A stretch of 64,000 nucleotides of DNA from CAZHVS01 sp964536015 (GTDB taxonomy: Bacteria > Bacteroidota > Ignavibacteria > Ignavibacteriales > Ignavibacteriaceae). The DNA is taken from assembly GCA_964536015.1 (NCBI GenBank), contig CAZHVS010000001.1, positions 1 through 64,000 on the forward strand, read 5' to 3'. Shown here piece by piece: positions 27,691 through 36,933 of this stretch. The translations under genes and the position numbers were made by a program. Each line of letters begins with the position of its first letter. Position 1 is the first letter of the stretch. Below the pieces are notes generated by a model. It was not told where the DNA came from. It saw nothing but the letters and a program-made list of their open reading frames with translations, and made no database searches.

Positions 27691-28598
27691 TAGTGATAGC
27701 AGGTCCAACCTGTTCCGGTAAAACTGAGATAGGGATAAGACTTGCAAAAAGACTTAATACAGAAATAATTTCTGCAGACAGCAGACAGATATTTAAATTA
27801 CTTGACATAGGTACTGCAAAACCATCTACGACTGAACTTACAGAAATAAAGCATCATTTTATAGATGAACTAATGCCAGATGAGAAATTTGATGTTAGTA
27901 AATTTGAAAATGCTTCACTTGGAGTGATTAAAAAATTGTTAAACCAAAATAAAATTCCTGTAGTAGTAGGTGGTTCTGGACTTTATATCAAAGCAATAGT
28001 TGATGGAATATTTGATATTGATTCAGATGAAAATCTTCGGGATAAATTTCTCGATGCAAAGAGAAAATATGGCAATGACTTTCTTTACAACAAGCTTATG
28101 GAAGTTGATCCTGTTAGTGCAAAAAATATGTTGCCTCAAAACTGGAAAAGAGTTATGAGAGCACTTGAAGTATTTTATACTTCAGGAAAACCTATTTGGG
28201 AAATTCAGTCTAACCATAAAAGAGAAGTCAATTTTGATTTTCTGCAATTCGGAATTGAATGGAACAGAGAAACACTTTATTACAATATAGAAAAAAGAGT
28301 TGATAAGATGATTGAATTGGGATTAGTAGAAGAAGTTAAAAAAATTCTTTCACTAGGTTATAATCCAAATCTTAATTCGTTAAATACAGTTGGTTATAAA
28401 GAAATAATATCCTATCTTAAAAATGAAATATCTATCGAACGAGCGGTAGAATTAATCAAAAGAAATACTCGTCGCTTTGCAAAACGTCAGCTTACCTGGT
28501 TCCGGAAAGATAAAAGAATAAGATGGATGAGAATAAATTCGAAAAATGAATTCCCCCAAATTGTAAATTCAATAATGATTGAATATAGATTGGAATAG
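27675..28598 (+). CDS. miaA: tRNA dimethylallyltransferase
   Basis: A 307-residue enzyme adding the dimethylallyl group to A37 of tRNAs that read UNN codons. Evidence is the P-loop GPTCSGKTEIG, SADSRQIFKLLDIGTAKPS, VVGGSGLYIKAI and a C-terminal NTRRFAKRQLTWFRKD that binds the tRNA. The start is TTG at 27675, directly behind GAGAAGG inside the end of pcm; a GTG at 27693 would leave almost nothing before the first beta strand, so TTG is preferred. Coupled with pcm. Confidence 0.93.
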   Translation: MESKVIVIAGPTCSGKTEIGIRLAKRLNTEIISADSRQIFKLLDIGTAKPSTTELTEIKHHFIDELMPDEKFDVSKFENASLGVIKKLLNQNKIPVVVGGSGLYIKAIVDGIFDIDSDENLRDKFLDAKRKYGNDFLYNKLMEVDPVSAKNMLPQNWKRVMRALEVFYTSGKPIWEIQSNHKREVNFDFLQFGIEWNRETLYYNIEKRVDKMIELGLVEEVKKILSLGYNPNLNSLNTVGYKEIISYLKNEISIERAVELIKRNTRRFAKRQLTWFRKDKRIRWMRINSKNEFPQIVNSIMIEYRLE

Positions 28599-28743
28599 AT
28601 TAAAATTAGATAATTGAAATCCTTTAATTCAATACAGGTAAATATTAAAATTAGGAGTAAGTATTTTTGTTGAAATTTTTCTGTTAAAGCTTCAAAAAAA
28701 TTAAATAATTTAATGAGTCAAAATAAAATCATATTGTAGTGGA

Positions 28744-29673
28744 ATGAAAAAAGAAGCATCTATCAAAGAATATCGTGCTCGATTGAACCGTGTTTTTAAT
28801 TTTGTTAACAATAATCTTTCAAGAAAAATCTTACTTGAAGAAATAGCTTCAGTATCTTGTTTTTCTCCCTACCATTTTCATAGAATATTTTCAGCTTTTA
28901 CAGGAGAAACTCCAGGAGATTTTATTAATCGACTCAGGATTGAAAAAGCCGCTAATCTTTTGATTTTTAATATGGAAATATCAATTTCTGAAGTATCATT
29001 TTTGTGCGGTTTTTCATCTGCAGCTTCATTTGCACGAGCATTTAAAAAACGGTTCAGTGTTTCTGCAAGCGAATGGAGAGAAAGTCATTTTAAGAAAAAT
29101 AGCAAGATAAGACAAAAAGAAAGCAAGAATGGGAAAGAGTATTCCTTAATTGAAGAATATATTGGGGATGTCAATAGTTTTTCATTTATAAAAATAAAGG
29201 AGTACAAAATGGAAACAGAAATAAAAGAGATGCCTTCATTCTTTGTAGCTTATTCATCTGTAATTGGTGATTATAATAAGACAGCTGGAAAAGCTTGGGA
29301 GAAAATTTGTAAGTGGGCTGGTCCAAGAGGGTTATTAAATCATTCAACAAAATATATTGGAATATCATTTGATAACCCCGATATAACTGCCTCTGAAAAA
29401 TGCAGATATTATGCATGTGTTACTGTACCAAAAGATACTAAAGTAAGCGGAGAAATTAGTACACTAACAATTAAATCTGGTAAGTATATTATTGCAAAAT
29501 TTCAAGGGAAAGGGAAAGATATTCTGAGTGCATACAATATGCTCTGCGGTAAAGAAATCCCTAGGCACGGCTATCAACCTGATGACAATCCCTCTTACGA
29601 AATCTATAATAAAGAACCGGATGCAGAAGGTAATTTTGATATGGATATATGTATTCCAGTAAAACCTTTGTAA
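28744..29673 (+). CDS. AraC-family regulator with GyrI-like effector domain
   Basis: A 309-residue protein with an N-terminal AraC DNA-binding domain (residues about 10-105, two helix-turn-helix units, CFSPYHFHRIFSAFTGETP and CGFSSAASFARAFKKRF) and a C-terminal GyrI-like small-molecule binding domain from about residue 155 (VTVPKDTKVSGEISTL, YEIYNKEPDAEGNFDMDICIPV). This matches the Rob/BmrR-type architecture used in multidrug or stress responses. It stands alone, with a good terminator behind it. The target genes are unknown. Confidence 0.9.
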   Translation: MKKEASIKEYRARLNRVFNFVNNNLSRKILLEEIASVSCFSPYHFHRIFSAFTGETPGDFINRLRIEKAANLLIFNMEISISEVSFLCGFSSAASFARAFKKRFSVSASEWRESHFKKNSKIRQKESKNGKEYSLIEEYIGDVNSFSFIKIKEYKMETEIKEMPSFFVAYSSVIGDYNKTAGKAWEKICKWAGPRGLLNHSTKYIGISFDNPDITASEKCRYYACVTVPKDTKVSGEISTLTIKSGKYIIAKFQGKGKDILSAYNMLCGKEIPRHGYQPDDNPSYEIYNKEPDAEGNFDMDICIPVKPL

Positions 29674-29685
29674 AAATTAAAACAA

Positions 29686-29719
29686 AATTTAACCCACTAA
29701 ATAAAGTGGGTTAAATTTT
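29686..29719 (+). terminator. Intrinsic terminator of the AraC-family gene
   Basis: TTTAACCCACT pairs with AGTGGGTTAAA over an AATAA-type loop and is followed by TTTTA. It sits 13 bp after the stop. Confidence 0.85.
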
Positions 29720-29820
29720 AATTTAGTACATTTTTCATCCATATAGTATCAAAGTTTTATACTATTAATAAAATTAATTTGATTTTTTACTCTTTATCGG
29801 CAAATATTGTAACTTTTTTC

Positions 29821-29849
29821 TTGACATTATGCTATTAAAGTGATATCAT
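29821..29849 (+). promoter_or_regulatory. Sigma-70-like promoter of the SPFH gene
   Basis: TTGACA at 29821-29826 and TATCAT at 29844-29849 are spaced by exactly 17 bp, and an ATG follows 31 bp later. This is close to the E. coli consensus rather than the TTTG/TAnnTTTG form typical of Bacteroidota. Confidence 0.65.
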
Positions 29850-29879
29850 TGTGATAGCAAATTTAAAAAGGATAGTAAT

Positions 29880-30755
29880 ATGAACAAAATAATAGAAAAA
29901 ACTGCAAACAAAGCAAATGGTTTTTTGATGCTTTTCATACTTTTTGTATTAATTGTTTTAGAAATATTTTTGCTTGCTACAGGAATTAGAACTAAAGATT
30001 CAAATATTTTATTGATATTTTTTCCACTTTTAATTATTCTGTTCTTAGTTTCAAGTGGATTTACAGTAATTCAGCCAAATGATTCACGTGTATTGATTTT
30101 ATTTGGAAAGTACTCAGGAACAATTCGCGAATCTGGTTTCTGGTGGGTTAATCCTTTTACAGTAAAGAAAAAAGTTTCTTTACGTATAAGAAATTTTAAT
30201 AGTCAGAAAATAAAAGTAAATGACCTGCACGGCAATCCGATTGAGATTGGTGCTGTAATCGTGTGGAAAGTAATTGATTCTGCAAAAGCTGTATTTGATG
30301 TTGAAAATTATGAACAGTTTGTCGATATACAGAGTGAAACAGCAATCAGGCAATTAGCTTCTGAGTTCCCTTATGATGTTAATGAAGAAGATAAACCTTC
30401 TTTAAGGGGCACGCCTCACGAGATTGCCGAAAGCCTGAAAAATACTTTACAAACAAGATTGGAAGTCGCTGGAGTACAGATACTTGAATCACGAATTAGT
30501 CATTTAGCATATGCACAGGAAATCGCACAGGCAATGTTGAGAAGGCAACAAGCACAGGCAATTATTTCTGCAAGGCAGAAAATTGTTGAAGGAGCAGTAG
30601 GAATGGTTGAAATGGCTCTTCATATGTTAAGTGAACAAAATATTGTTCAGCTTGATGAAGATAAGAAAGCAACTATGGTTAATAATCTTATGGTTGCTCT
30701 TGTATCTGAAAGTGAAGCACAACCAATAATAAACACAGGGACTTTATATCAATAA
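29880..30755 (+). CDS. SPFH/Band 7 domain membrane protein
   Basis: A 291-residue protein with two N-terminal membrane helices (about residues 14-35 and 42-62), then an SPFH/band 7 domain (NDSRVLILFGKYSGTIRESG, GNPIEIGAVIVWKVID, ETAIRQLASEFPYD) and a helical region rich in Ala and Gln (AMLRRQQAQAIISARQKIVEGAVGM) that drives oligomerisation. Such proteins form rings or scaffolds in membrane microdomains. A sigma-70-like promoter and a terminator bound the gene. The following two genes (unknown protein and ribbon-helix-helix protein) often accompany this kind of SPFH protein in Bacteroidota genomes, as far as I recall. Confidence 0.9.
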   Translation: MNKIIEKTANKANGFLMLFILFVLIVLEIFLLATGIRTKDSNILLIFFPLLIILFLVSSGFTVIQPNDSRVLILFGKYSGTIRESGFWWVNPFTVKKKVSLRIRNFNSQKIKVNDLHGNPIEIGAVIVWKVIDSAKAVFDVENYEQFVDIQSETAIRQLASEFPYDVNEEDKPSLRGTPHEIAESLKNTLQTRLEVAGVQILESRISHLAYAQEIAQAMLRRQQAQAIISARQKIVEGAVGMVEMALHMLSEQNIVQLDEDKKATMVNNLMVALVSESEAQPIINTGTLYQ

Positions 30756-30761
30756 TTGTAT

Positions 30762-30788
30762 GCCCTGTTTTTACAGGGCAGTTTTTTC
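30762..30788 (+). terminator. Intrinsic terminator after the SPFH gene
   Basis: TGCCCTGT pairs with ACAGGGCA around TTTT and is followed by GTTTTTT. It separates the SPFH gene from the next two. Confidence 0.9.
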
Positions 30789-30807
30789 AATTATTTAAGA
30801 TGAGCTA

Positions 30808-31317
30808 ATGAAAACTTTATCTGAATATTATGGCAAAACTTTACACTTGATTCAACCTTCAATCTGGAAGCGTTACTTTGAGTTGTGGGATGATAAAGAA
30901 ATTATTGGGACACTTTTTTATCCAAAGTATTTCAGCTTAAAAGCGGATGTAAAGATTTTTAATTCAGAATATGAATTTTATGAACCACATTGGTGGAAAA
31001 ATTTAGTTGAAGTAAAAGAAGCCGCGAAAGATTTACCAATAGCAAATTATAAACCTCCAGCATTTAAACGTAAAGGCAAACTTGAATTACCTCAAGGTGA
31101 GAGTGTTTTCTTTAGTTCATCTCTTTTTAATACCTCATTTGAAATAACAGACAAATGGGATAAAAAATTGATTTCATTTAAAAGTAGTTTTTCTTTTAGG
31201 GTTCAACTTGAAGTAACGATAGAAGGAAGAGGCGAAGTGCTTGATAAATATCCGTGGATTTTATTCTTTATCTATTACGTAATTTTGAATCGTAAACGAA
31301 AAAATTCTGCAGGATAA
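30808..31317 (+). CDS. Unknown protein next to SPFH gene
   Basis: A 169-residue protein I do not recognise. It has no signal peptide or clear long membrane helix, but the C-terminus has an aromatic/hydrophobic stretch (YPWILFFIYYVILN) followed by basic residues, as in a tail anchor. The middle is beta-rich. It ends 3 bp before the ribbon-helix-helix gene and the two are probably one transcript. Confidence 0.6.
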   Translation: MKTLSEYYGKTLHLIQPSIWKRYFELWDDKEIIGTLFYPKYFSLKADVKIFNSEYEFYEPHWWKNLVEVKEAAKDLPIANYKPPAFKRKGKLELPQGESVFFSSSLFNTSFEITDKWDKKLISFKSSFSFRVQLEVTIEGRGEVLDKYPWILFFIYYVILNRKRKNSAG

Positions 31318-31320
31318 TTA

Positions 31321-31518
31321 ATGGCAGAGAAAAAGAAATTTCTTTTAAGAGTTGATGAAGCATTATATGCCGCTCTTGAAAAATGGGCCTCCGATGATTT
31401 GCGAAGCATTAACGCACAGATAGAATTTCTTCTAAAATCTGCACTTAGTAAAGCGGGAAGACTGAGAGAACAAAATCAATCTTCAACAACAGAAAAAGAA
31501 GAAGAAAAAAATAATTAA
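31321..31518 (+). CDS. Arc-like ribbon-helix-helix DNA-binding protein
   Basis: A 65-residue protein with an N-terminal ribbon strand (KKKFLLRVDEALYAALEKWA) and a SINAQIEFLLKSAL helix typical of Arc/MetJ-type repressors, followed by an acidic, low-complexity tail. It likely binds DNA as a dimer and may regulate the SPFH locus. No toxin partner is visible, so an antitoxin role is less likely. Confidence 0.8.
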   Translation: MAEKKKFLLRVDEALYAALEKWASDDLRSINAQIEFLLKSALSKAGRLREQNQSSTTEKEEEKNN

Positions 31519-31703
31519 AGCAAGTTGATGTTGAATTTGAAATTAAAGCAAAGAAAGAATTTCATTGCTGATTAATTGTTAATAAGTTTTTTCATAAATC
31601 CTTGTATTTTGCCGTTCATAAAAATATGATTATCCAAAATTGTGAGAACTGTAATTTTGGTCGCAAAAATTATTTCATCAATTAAATTTCATTTGTTGTG
31701 TTT

Positions 31704-33833
31704 ATGAAAAAAATTCTTTATTCGCTGTTAATAATTTCGGGAATTAATTTTGCTCAGACAAAGATTTCTGGTATTGTTAAAGATAAATCAAATTTACCGC
31801 TGCCGGGCGCTAATGTTTTTATAAAAGATTCTTATGATGGAAATACTTCCGGTAGTGATGGCAAATACTCTTTCGTTACAGAAGAAAAAGGTGAAGCTGT
31901 TCTTGTTGCAAGTTTTGTTGGATACAAACAATTTCAGAAAAATGTTACTCTTGATGGAAAAGAATTAGTAGTTGATATTATTCTTGAAGAAGAAACCAAA
32001 GTTTTGAGACAAGTTGTTATTTCTGCCGGTTCTTTTGAAGCGAGTGATGAAAACAAAGCTGTTATTCTCCGTCCGCTTGATGTTGTAACTACTGGTGCAG
32101 AAGCTGATATTTATTCTGCTCTTGAAACACTTCCGGGAACGCAGCAGATTGGTGAAACTGAAGGTTTATTTGTAAGAGGGGGTTCTGCTTCTGAAACAAA
32201 AACCATTATTGATGAGATGATTGTTCAAAAACCTTTTTACTCAAGTGTTCCCGATATTCCGGCAAGAGGAAGGTTTACACCATTTTTATTTAAAGGAACC
32301 GTTTTCAGCACAGGAGGATATTCTGCTCAATATGGACAGGCACTTTCATCGGTGCTGATATTAAAGACACAAGATCTTGCTCCTGCAACAAGAACGACTT
32401 TCAACTTAATGGCTGTTGGTTTTGGTGCTACGCATTCTTCAAGATGGGATGAATCTTCTCTTTCTTTTGAAAGTGGTTATTACAATATGTCGCCATATTT
32501 TCAGGTTCAAAAACAAAAAACTGATTGGCAAAAAGCTCCTGAAAGTGTTGAAAGTTCGATTAATTATCGGATTAAGACATCTGAAACAGGAATGTTAAAA
32601 GCTTTTTCTTCTTTTAGTTATGGCGATTTTTCTTTGAACACTGATAATTTAAATAATTTACAAGTGAAAGATTTCATTCGCAAAAAAGGTGGAAACTTTT
32701 TCTTAAATACTTCTTACAAAGAAATAATTGGAAATGATTGGACTGTATTTTCAGGTTACTCGTTTAGTCACGATGAAGATAAAATTAATCTTAATGATGA
32801 CAGAATAACTCAACGTGAAAGATTGAACACAGGAAAAGTTACTGTCACTAAAGGCATAAATGATAACTCCTTTTTGACATTCGGAAGTGAATATAGAAAC
32901 GTTGAGTACTTTACAAAGTACAATCAATATGATATGAAACTTATTGAAAACTATATTGCTGGCTATGTTGAAACTGACATCTTTTTTAATTTTGATTTTG
33001 CAATTCGTATTGGTTTTAGAAGCGAATATTCTAAGTTGTTAAATAAAACTAATTTAGCACCACGTGTTTCTCTTGCATATAAACTTGGCGAGTATGATCA
33101 GCTTAATTTTGCTTATGGACAGTTTTATCAAACTCCTGATGTAGATTATTTAATGTTTTCAAAAAACTTTGATTATGAAAGAGCCGATCATTACATATTT
33201 AACTATCAGTATATTGGTAAACACAAAACTTTTAGAATTGAATTATATTATAAGAATTATGACAATCTTGCCAAAGGATCTGTAACGACTTATCCATATT
33301 TTAATTTACCTTCTGTTGCTTTTAGTAATGAAGGAAAAGGTTATGCAAAAGGAATAGATATTTTCTGGAGAGACAGTGAAACAATTACAATGACAGATTA
33401 CTGGATATCGTATTCATTCCTTGATACAAAAAGAGATTACAAAAATTATCCAACTATTGCGGCACCGCCGTTTTCCACTCCGCATACGTTTTCGGTTGTA
33501 TTTAAACATTGGTTCCCTGAAATAACAACAAGTCTTGGATTAACATATTCATTTGCAACAGGCAGACCATATTTTAATCCAAATAATCCGCAGTTTCTCG
33601 GAGACAGGGCAAAGAATTTTCATAACCTTAGTATGAATGTCAGTTACCTTACAAGCTTATTCAATAGTTTTACAATTATCTTTTTCTCAGTCGATAACGT
33701 TTTTGGATATGCAAATATTTATGGTTACCGATATTCAGATGATGGAAAAATAAAAGCTGCAGTTTTACCTCCGGCATTACGATGGGCTTTTGTTGGTGCT
33801 TTTATTTCTCTTGGTGAAAAAAATCCGTATTAA
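31704..33833 (+). CDS. TonB-dependent receptor with carboxypeptidase-like N-terminal domain
   Basis: An outer-membrane receptor of about 709 residues. After a signal peptide (MKKILYSLLIISGINFAQ) come a CarboxypepD_reg-like domain (SGIVKDKSNLPLPGANVFIK), a plug (LETLPGTQQIGETEGLFVRGGSA) and a C-terminal beta-barrel. Size is typical. The longer frame starts at 31698 with MFMKK, but the ATG at 31704 gives the better signal peptide. It is followed 17 bp later by a small secreted TPR protein, so the two form a unit. The ligand is unknown, and no siderophore or sugar genes are nearby. Confidence 0.9.
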   Translation: MKKILYSLLIISGINFAQTKISGIVKDKSNLPLPGANVFIKDSYDGNTSGSDGKYSFVTEEKGEAVLVASFVGYKQFQKNVTLDGKELVVDIILEEETKVLRQVVISAGSFEASDENKAVILRPLDVVTTGAEADIYSALETLPGTQQIGETEGLFVRGGSASETKTIIDEMIVQKPFYSSVPDIPARGRFTPFLFKGTVFSTGGYSAQYGQALSSVLILKTQDLAPATRTTFNLMAVGFGATHSSRWDESSLSFESGYYNMSPYFQVQKQKTDWQKAPESVESSINYRIKTSETGMLKAFSSFSYGDFSLNTDNLNNLQVKDFIRKKGGNFFLNTSYKEIIGNDWTVFSGYSFSHDEDKINLNDDRITQRERLNTGKVTVTKGINDNSFLTFGSEYRNVEYFTKYNQYDMKLIENYIAGYVETDIFFNFDFAIRIGFRSEYSKLLNKTNLAPRVSLAYKLGEYDQLNFAYGQFYQTPDVDYLMFSKNFDYERADHYIFNYQYIGKHKTFRIELYYKNYDNLAKGSVTTYPYFNLPSVAFSNEGKGYAKGIDIFWRDSETITMTDYWISYSFLDTKRDYKNYPTIAAPPFSTPHTFSVVFKHWFPEITTSLGLTYSFATGRPYFNPNNPQFLGDRAKNFHNLSMNVSYLTSLFNSFTIIFFSVDNVFGYANIYGYRYSDDGKIKAAVLPPALRWAFVGAFISLGEKNPY

Positions 33834-33850
33834 ATTTTATTGGAGTAATT

Positions 33851-34492
33851 ATGAAACAAATTATTATTATTCTATTTTCTTTATCTTTTTTGTTCAACAC
33901 ATATGCTGATGATAGATATTCAAAAGCAATGAAACAGAATCTTGAAAAATTTGATTCTGTTAAAACTGTTGAGGAATATCTTTCTTTAAGCAATAACTTT
34001 GAAAGAATTGCTTCTGCTGAAAAGGACAAATGGCTGCCTTATTATTATGCTTCTATGCTAAATATTTTAGCAAGTTTTGTTGAACAGGACAAAGAAAAAA
34101 AAGATACATATCTCGATAAATCGGAAATACTTATATCTATTGCAGATTCTCTACAACCAAATGAATCTGAAATTTATACATTAAAAGGATTACTTGGACA
34201 GGCTCGTATGCAGGTAGACCCGATGAATCGCTGGATGAAATTTGGTCCTGAGGCGGATCGAAATTTCAAAAAAGCTGTTGAACTTGATTCGTTAAATCCA
34301 AGACCAGAATATTTAATTGGCGTGGGACTCTTCTATACGCCTGAACAATTCGGTGGCGGCCCTAAAGTTGCAAAACCTGTTTTAGAAAAATCACTTCTAA
34401 AATATAATTCATTCGTTTCAAAAGGTGATTTTATGCCTAATTGGGGAAGAAAGCAGGTTGAACAATTGCTTGAACAGATTATAGAAAAATAA
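33851..34492 (+). CDS. Secreted TPR-like protein downstream of the TonB receptor
   Basis: A 213-residue protein with a signal peptide (MKQIIIILFSLSFLFNTYA) and helical repeats resembling TPRs (PNESEIYTLKGLLGQARMQV, NFKKAVELDSLNPRPEYLIG). It contains a glycine-rich FYTPEQFGGGPKVAKPVLE segment found in similar proteins of this phylum. The short gap behind the TonB-dependent receptor suggests a shared transcript and possibly a periplasmic partner role. The exact function is unknown. Confidence 0.68.
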   Translation: MKQIIIILFSLSFLFNTYADDRYSKAMKQNLEKFDSVKTVEEYLSLSNNFERIASAEKDKWLPYYYASMLNILASFVEQDKEKKDTYLDKSEILISIADSLQPNESEIYTLKGLLGQARMQVDPMNRWMKFGPEADRNFKKAVELDSLNPRPEYLIGVGLFYTPEQFGGGPKVAKPVLEKSLLKYNSFVSKGDFMPNWGRKQVEQLLEQIIEK

Positions 34493-34515
34493 ATTTAAAT
34501 TAAATCTGATTTGAA

Positions 34516-35034
34516 ATGTCTTCCATCTTAAAGGAAAAATTACTTTCTTTACACAAAGCAGAAATGGTTGCTTATCTGAAATCCAATCCTGAGCTTTTTA
34601 GTGAAGCGTTGCAGTTAGCTCTTACAGATGAGCTGCCATTCTGCTGGAGAGCGGCTTTTTATTTACAGGATTCAATGGAAGAAAATGATGAGCGTGTTCG
34701 CAAATATGTTAAACCAATTTTAAATTGCATTAAAAATAAAAAAGATGGTCATCAAAGAGAGCTGCTAAAAATTTTATTCAGATTAAATCTTAATGAAAAG
34801 TATGAAGGTATTTTGTTTGATTATTGTCTGTCTATATGGGAGCAATTAGGGAAAGAACCATCAGTAAGGATTACAGCATTAAAATTTGTTATTAAGATAG
34901 CAAACAAACACCCTGCGCTAAAAGAAGAAATATTTTTTCTTACACAGGATCATTATTTAGAATCGCTATCACCGGGTGTTAGAAAATCAATTCACAAGTT
35001 GATGAAAAACTTGAAGTCAAAAGCGATTGAATAA
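34516..35034 (+). CDS. HEAT-like helical protein, unknown function
   Basis: A 172-residue cytoplasmic protein with no signal peptide. Most of it is paired amphipathic helices (LPFCWRAAFYLQDSMEEN, HQRELLKILFRLNLNEKYEG, SVRITALKFVIKIANKHPALK), which resembles HEAT/ARM repeats for protein binding. I do not recognise a named family. It lies 23 bp after the TPR protein gene and may belong to that transcript. Confidence 0.6.
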   Translation: MSSILKEKLLSLHKAEMVAYLKSNPELFSEALQLALTDELPFCWRAAFYLQDSMEENDERVRKYVKPILNCIKNKKDGHQRELLKILFRLNLNEKYEGILFDYCLSIWEQLGKEPSVRITALKFVIKIANKHPALKEEIFFLTQDHYLESLSPGVRKSIHKLMKNLKSKAIE

Positions 35035-35108
35035 TCATTTTCTTCTTTTCATACTTACTTCATATTTTTTATATTGGCTTTAGAATTTTAAACTTTCAGT
35101 ACGGAATT

Positions 35109-36404
35109 ATGCAGAACATTAATATAAAAGATTTATTCCAGCACGTTGGAAAAGAAATTACTCTTAAAGGCTGGCTTTATAATAAACGCTCAAGCGGGAA
35201 ATTACATTTTGTTGTTTTAAGAGATGGAACAGGCCTTGTTCAGTGCGTCTTCTTTAAAGGAAATGTTACTCCTGAAGTATTTGAACTGAGTGACAGGCTT
35301 GGTCAGGAGTCATCAATTGAAGTAACAGGAATTGTAAAAGCGGAGCCTCGCTCTCCGGGTGGGTATGAACTTGATGCTAAAGACTTAAAAGTAATTTCCG
35401 AAGCTCACGATTATCCGATTACTCCAAAAGAACATGGAATTGAGTTCCTAATGGATTTACGTCACCTGTGGCTTCGTTCAAGCAAGCAGGTTGCCATAAT
35501 GAGAATAAGGCACAGGATTGTTAAAGCTATTCGTGACTTTTTTGACAGCAGGGGATTTACTTTAATGGATGCACCAATTCTTACTCCTTCTGCCTGCGAG
35601 GGAACTTCTACTCTTTTTGAAACTGATTACTTTGATCTTGGCAAAGCATATTTGACACAGTCAGGACAGTTATACGCAGAAGCAGGGGCACTGGCACTTG
35701 GTAAAGTATATACATTTGGTCCTACTTTTCGTGCAGAAAAATCAAAGACAAGAAGACACTTAACAGAATTCTGGATGGTTGAACCTGAAGTAGCTTTTGC
35801 AGAGTTGAATGATGATATGGATCTTGCTGAAGATTTTCTTGAATATGTTGTTCAATCTGTTTTAAAAGATAGAACAGAGGAATTAAAAGTTCTTGAAAGA
35901 GATACAAAGTTTCTTGAAAATGTAAAGAAACCTTTACCAAGAATTAGTTACGATGATGCGGTGGAAATTCTTAAAAAGAATAATATCGATTTTGAATGGG
36001 GAAATGATTTTGGCGGAGGAGATGAAACAATCATTTCTAACCAGTTCGATCGTCCAGTCATGGTTCATCGTTATCCTTCTGAAGTTAAAGCATTTTATAT
36101 GAAACGTGATCCTGAAAATCCTAAACTTGCACTTGCTGTTGATGTTCTTGCACCTGAAGGTTATGGAGAAATTATCGGTGGAAGCCAGAGAGAAGACGAT
36201 ATTAATTTACTTCTTGAAAGAATCAGGGAACATAATCTGCCACAGGAAGCGTTTGAATGGTATCTGGATTTGAGAAGATACGGAAGTGTACCTCATTCAG
36301 GTTTTGGGCTTGGTCTTGAAAGGACTGTTTCGTGGATTTGCGGACTTGACCATATCCGGGAGACAATTCCTTTCCCAAGAATGATTTACAGGAAAACTCC
36401 TTAA
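35109..36404 (+). CDS. asnS: Asparagine-tRNA ligase
   Basis: A 431-residue class II tRNA synthetase charging tRNA-Asn. An N-terminal OB-fold anticodon domain (EITLKGWLYNKRSSGKLHF) is followed by the catalytic core with FGPTFRAEKSKTRRHLTEFW (motif 2, AsnRS type), VEPEVAF and motif 3 (GLGLERTVSWICGL). Length fits the shorter bacterial form. It is followed 14 bp later by nuoJ, an unusual neighbour. Confidence 0.95.
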   Translation: MQNINIKDLFQHVGKEITLKGWLYNKRSSGKLHFVVLRDGTGLVQCVFFKGNVTPEVFELSDRLGQESSIEVTGIVKAEPRSPGGYELDAKDLKVISEAHDYPITPKEHGIEFLMDLRHLWLRSSKQVAIMRIRHRIVKAIRDFFDSRGFTLMDAPILTPSACEGTSTLFETDYFDLGKAYLTQSGQLYAEAGALALGKVYTFGPTFRAEKSKTRRHLTEFWMVEPEVAFAELNDDMDLAEDFLEYVVQSVLKDRTEELKVLERDTKFLENVKKPLPRISYDDAVEILKKNNIDFEWGNDFGGGDETIISNQFDRPVMVHRYPSEVKAFYMKRDPENPKLALAVDVLAPEGYGEIIGGSQREDDINLLLERIREHNLPQEAFEWYLDLRRYGSVPHSGFGLGLERTVSWICGLDHIRETIPFPRMIYRKTP

Positions 36405-36418
36405 TTATTTTTTATAAA

Positions 36419-36931
36419 ATGGTTAACTCAATTTTATTTTTTGTATTTGCAGCTATAGCGTTAACTTCTTCAATTCTGATGATTACACGAAGAAATGCAG
36501 TTATTGCTGCTCTATTTCTTGTGCTTAACTTTGCGGCACTGGCAGGCATATATCTTTTATTGAACGCACAGTTTATTGCTGTTATTCAAATTATTGTTTA
36601 TGCAGGTGCAATTATGGTGTTATTCCTTTTTGTTATAATGCTGTTAAGACCTGAACGAGAGAGAAAATTTTTCAGCGAAAATCCACGCATAAAAACTTTT
36701 GCAATATTAATTGGTGCTTTTGTTTTTCTACAGCTTGTATATGTTATTTTTATTGGAAAAAGTACAATTCCCGTTTCGGGTTCAAATGAATTAAGTGTGC
36801 AAACTGGAAAGGTAGAAACAATTGGTACTGAGCTTTATACTAAATATGTTATTCCAATTCAGGCGGCTGGATTTATTTTGCTTGCCGCTGCAATTGGTGC
36901 ACTTGTTCTTGCTAAAAAGAAATTTGAATAA
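36419..36931 (+). CDS. nuoJ: NADH-quinone oxidoreductase subunit J
   Basis: A 170-residue inner-membrane subunit of complex I with five predicted helices. The typical opening is present (RRNAVIAALFLVLNFAALAG), as is the conserved VIQIIVYAGAIMVLFLFVIM. It precedes nuoK by 2 bp. The expected neighbours nuoI upstream and nuoL downstream are missing; asnS and a pseudogene are there instead. Confidence 0.93.
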   Translation: MVNSILFFVFAAIALTSSILMITRRNAVIAALFLVLNFAALAGIYLLLNAQFIAVIQIIVYAGAIMVLFLFVIMLLRPERERKFFSENPRIKTFAILIGAFVFLQLVYVIFIGKSTIPVSGSNELSVQTGKVETIGTELYTKYVIPIQAAGFILLAAAIGALVLAKKKFE

Positions 36932-36933
36932 AA

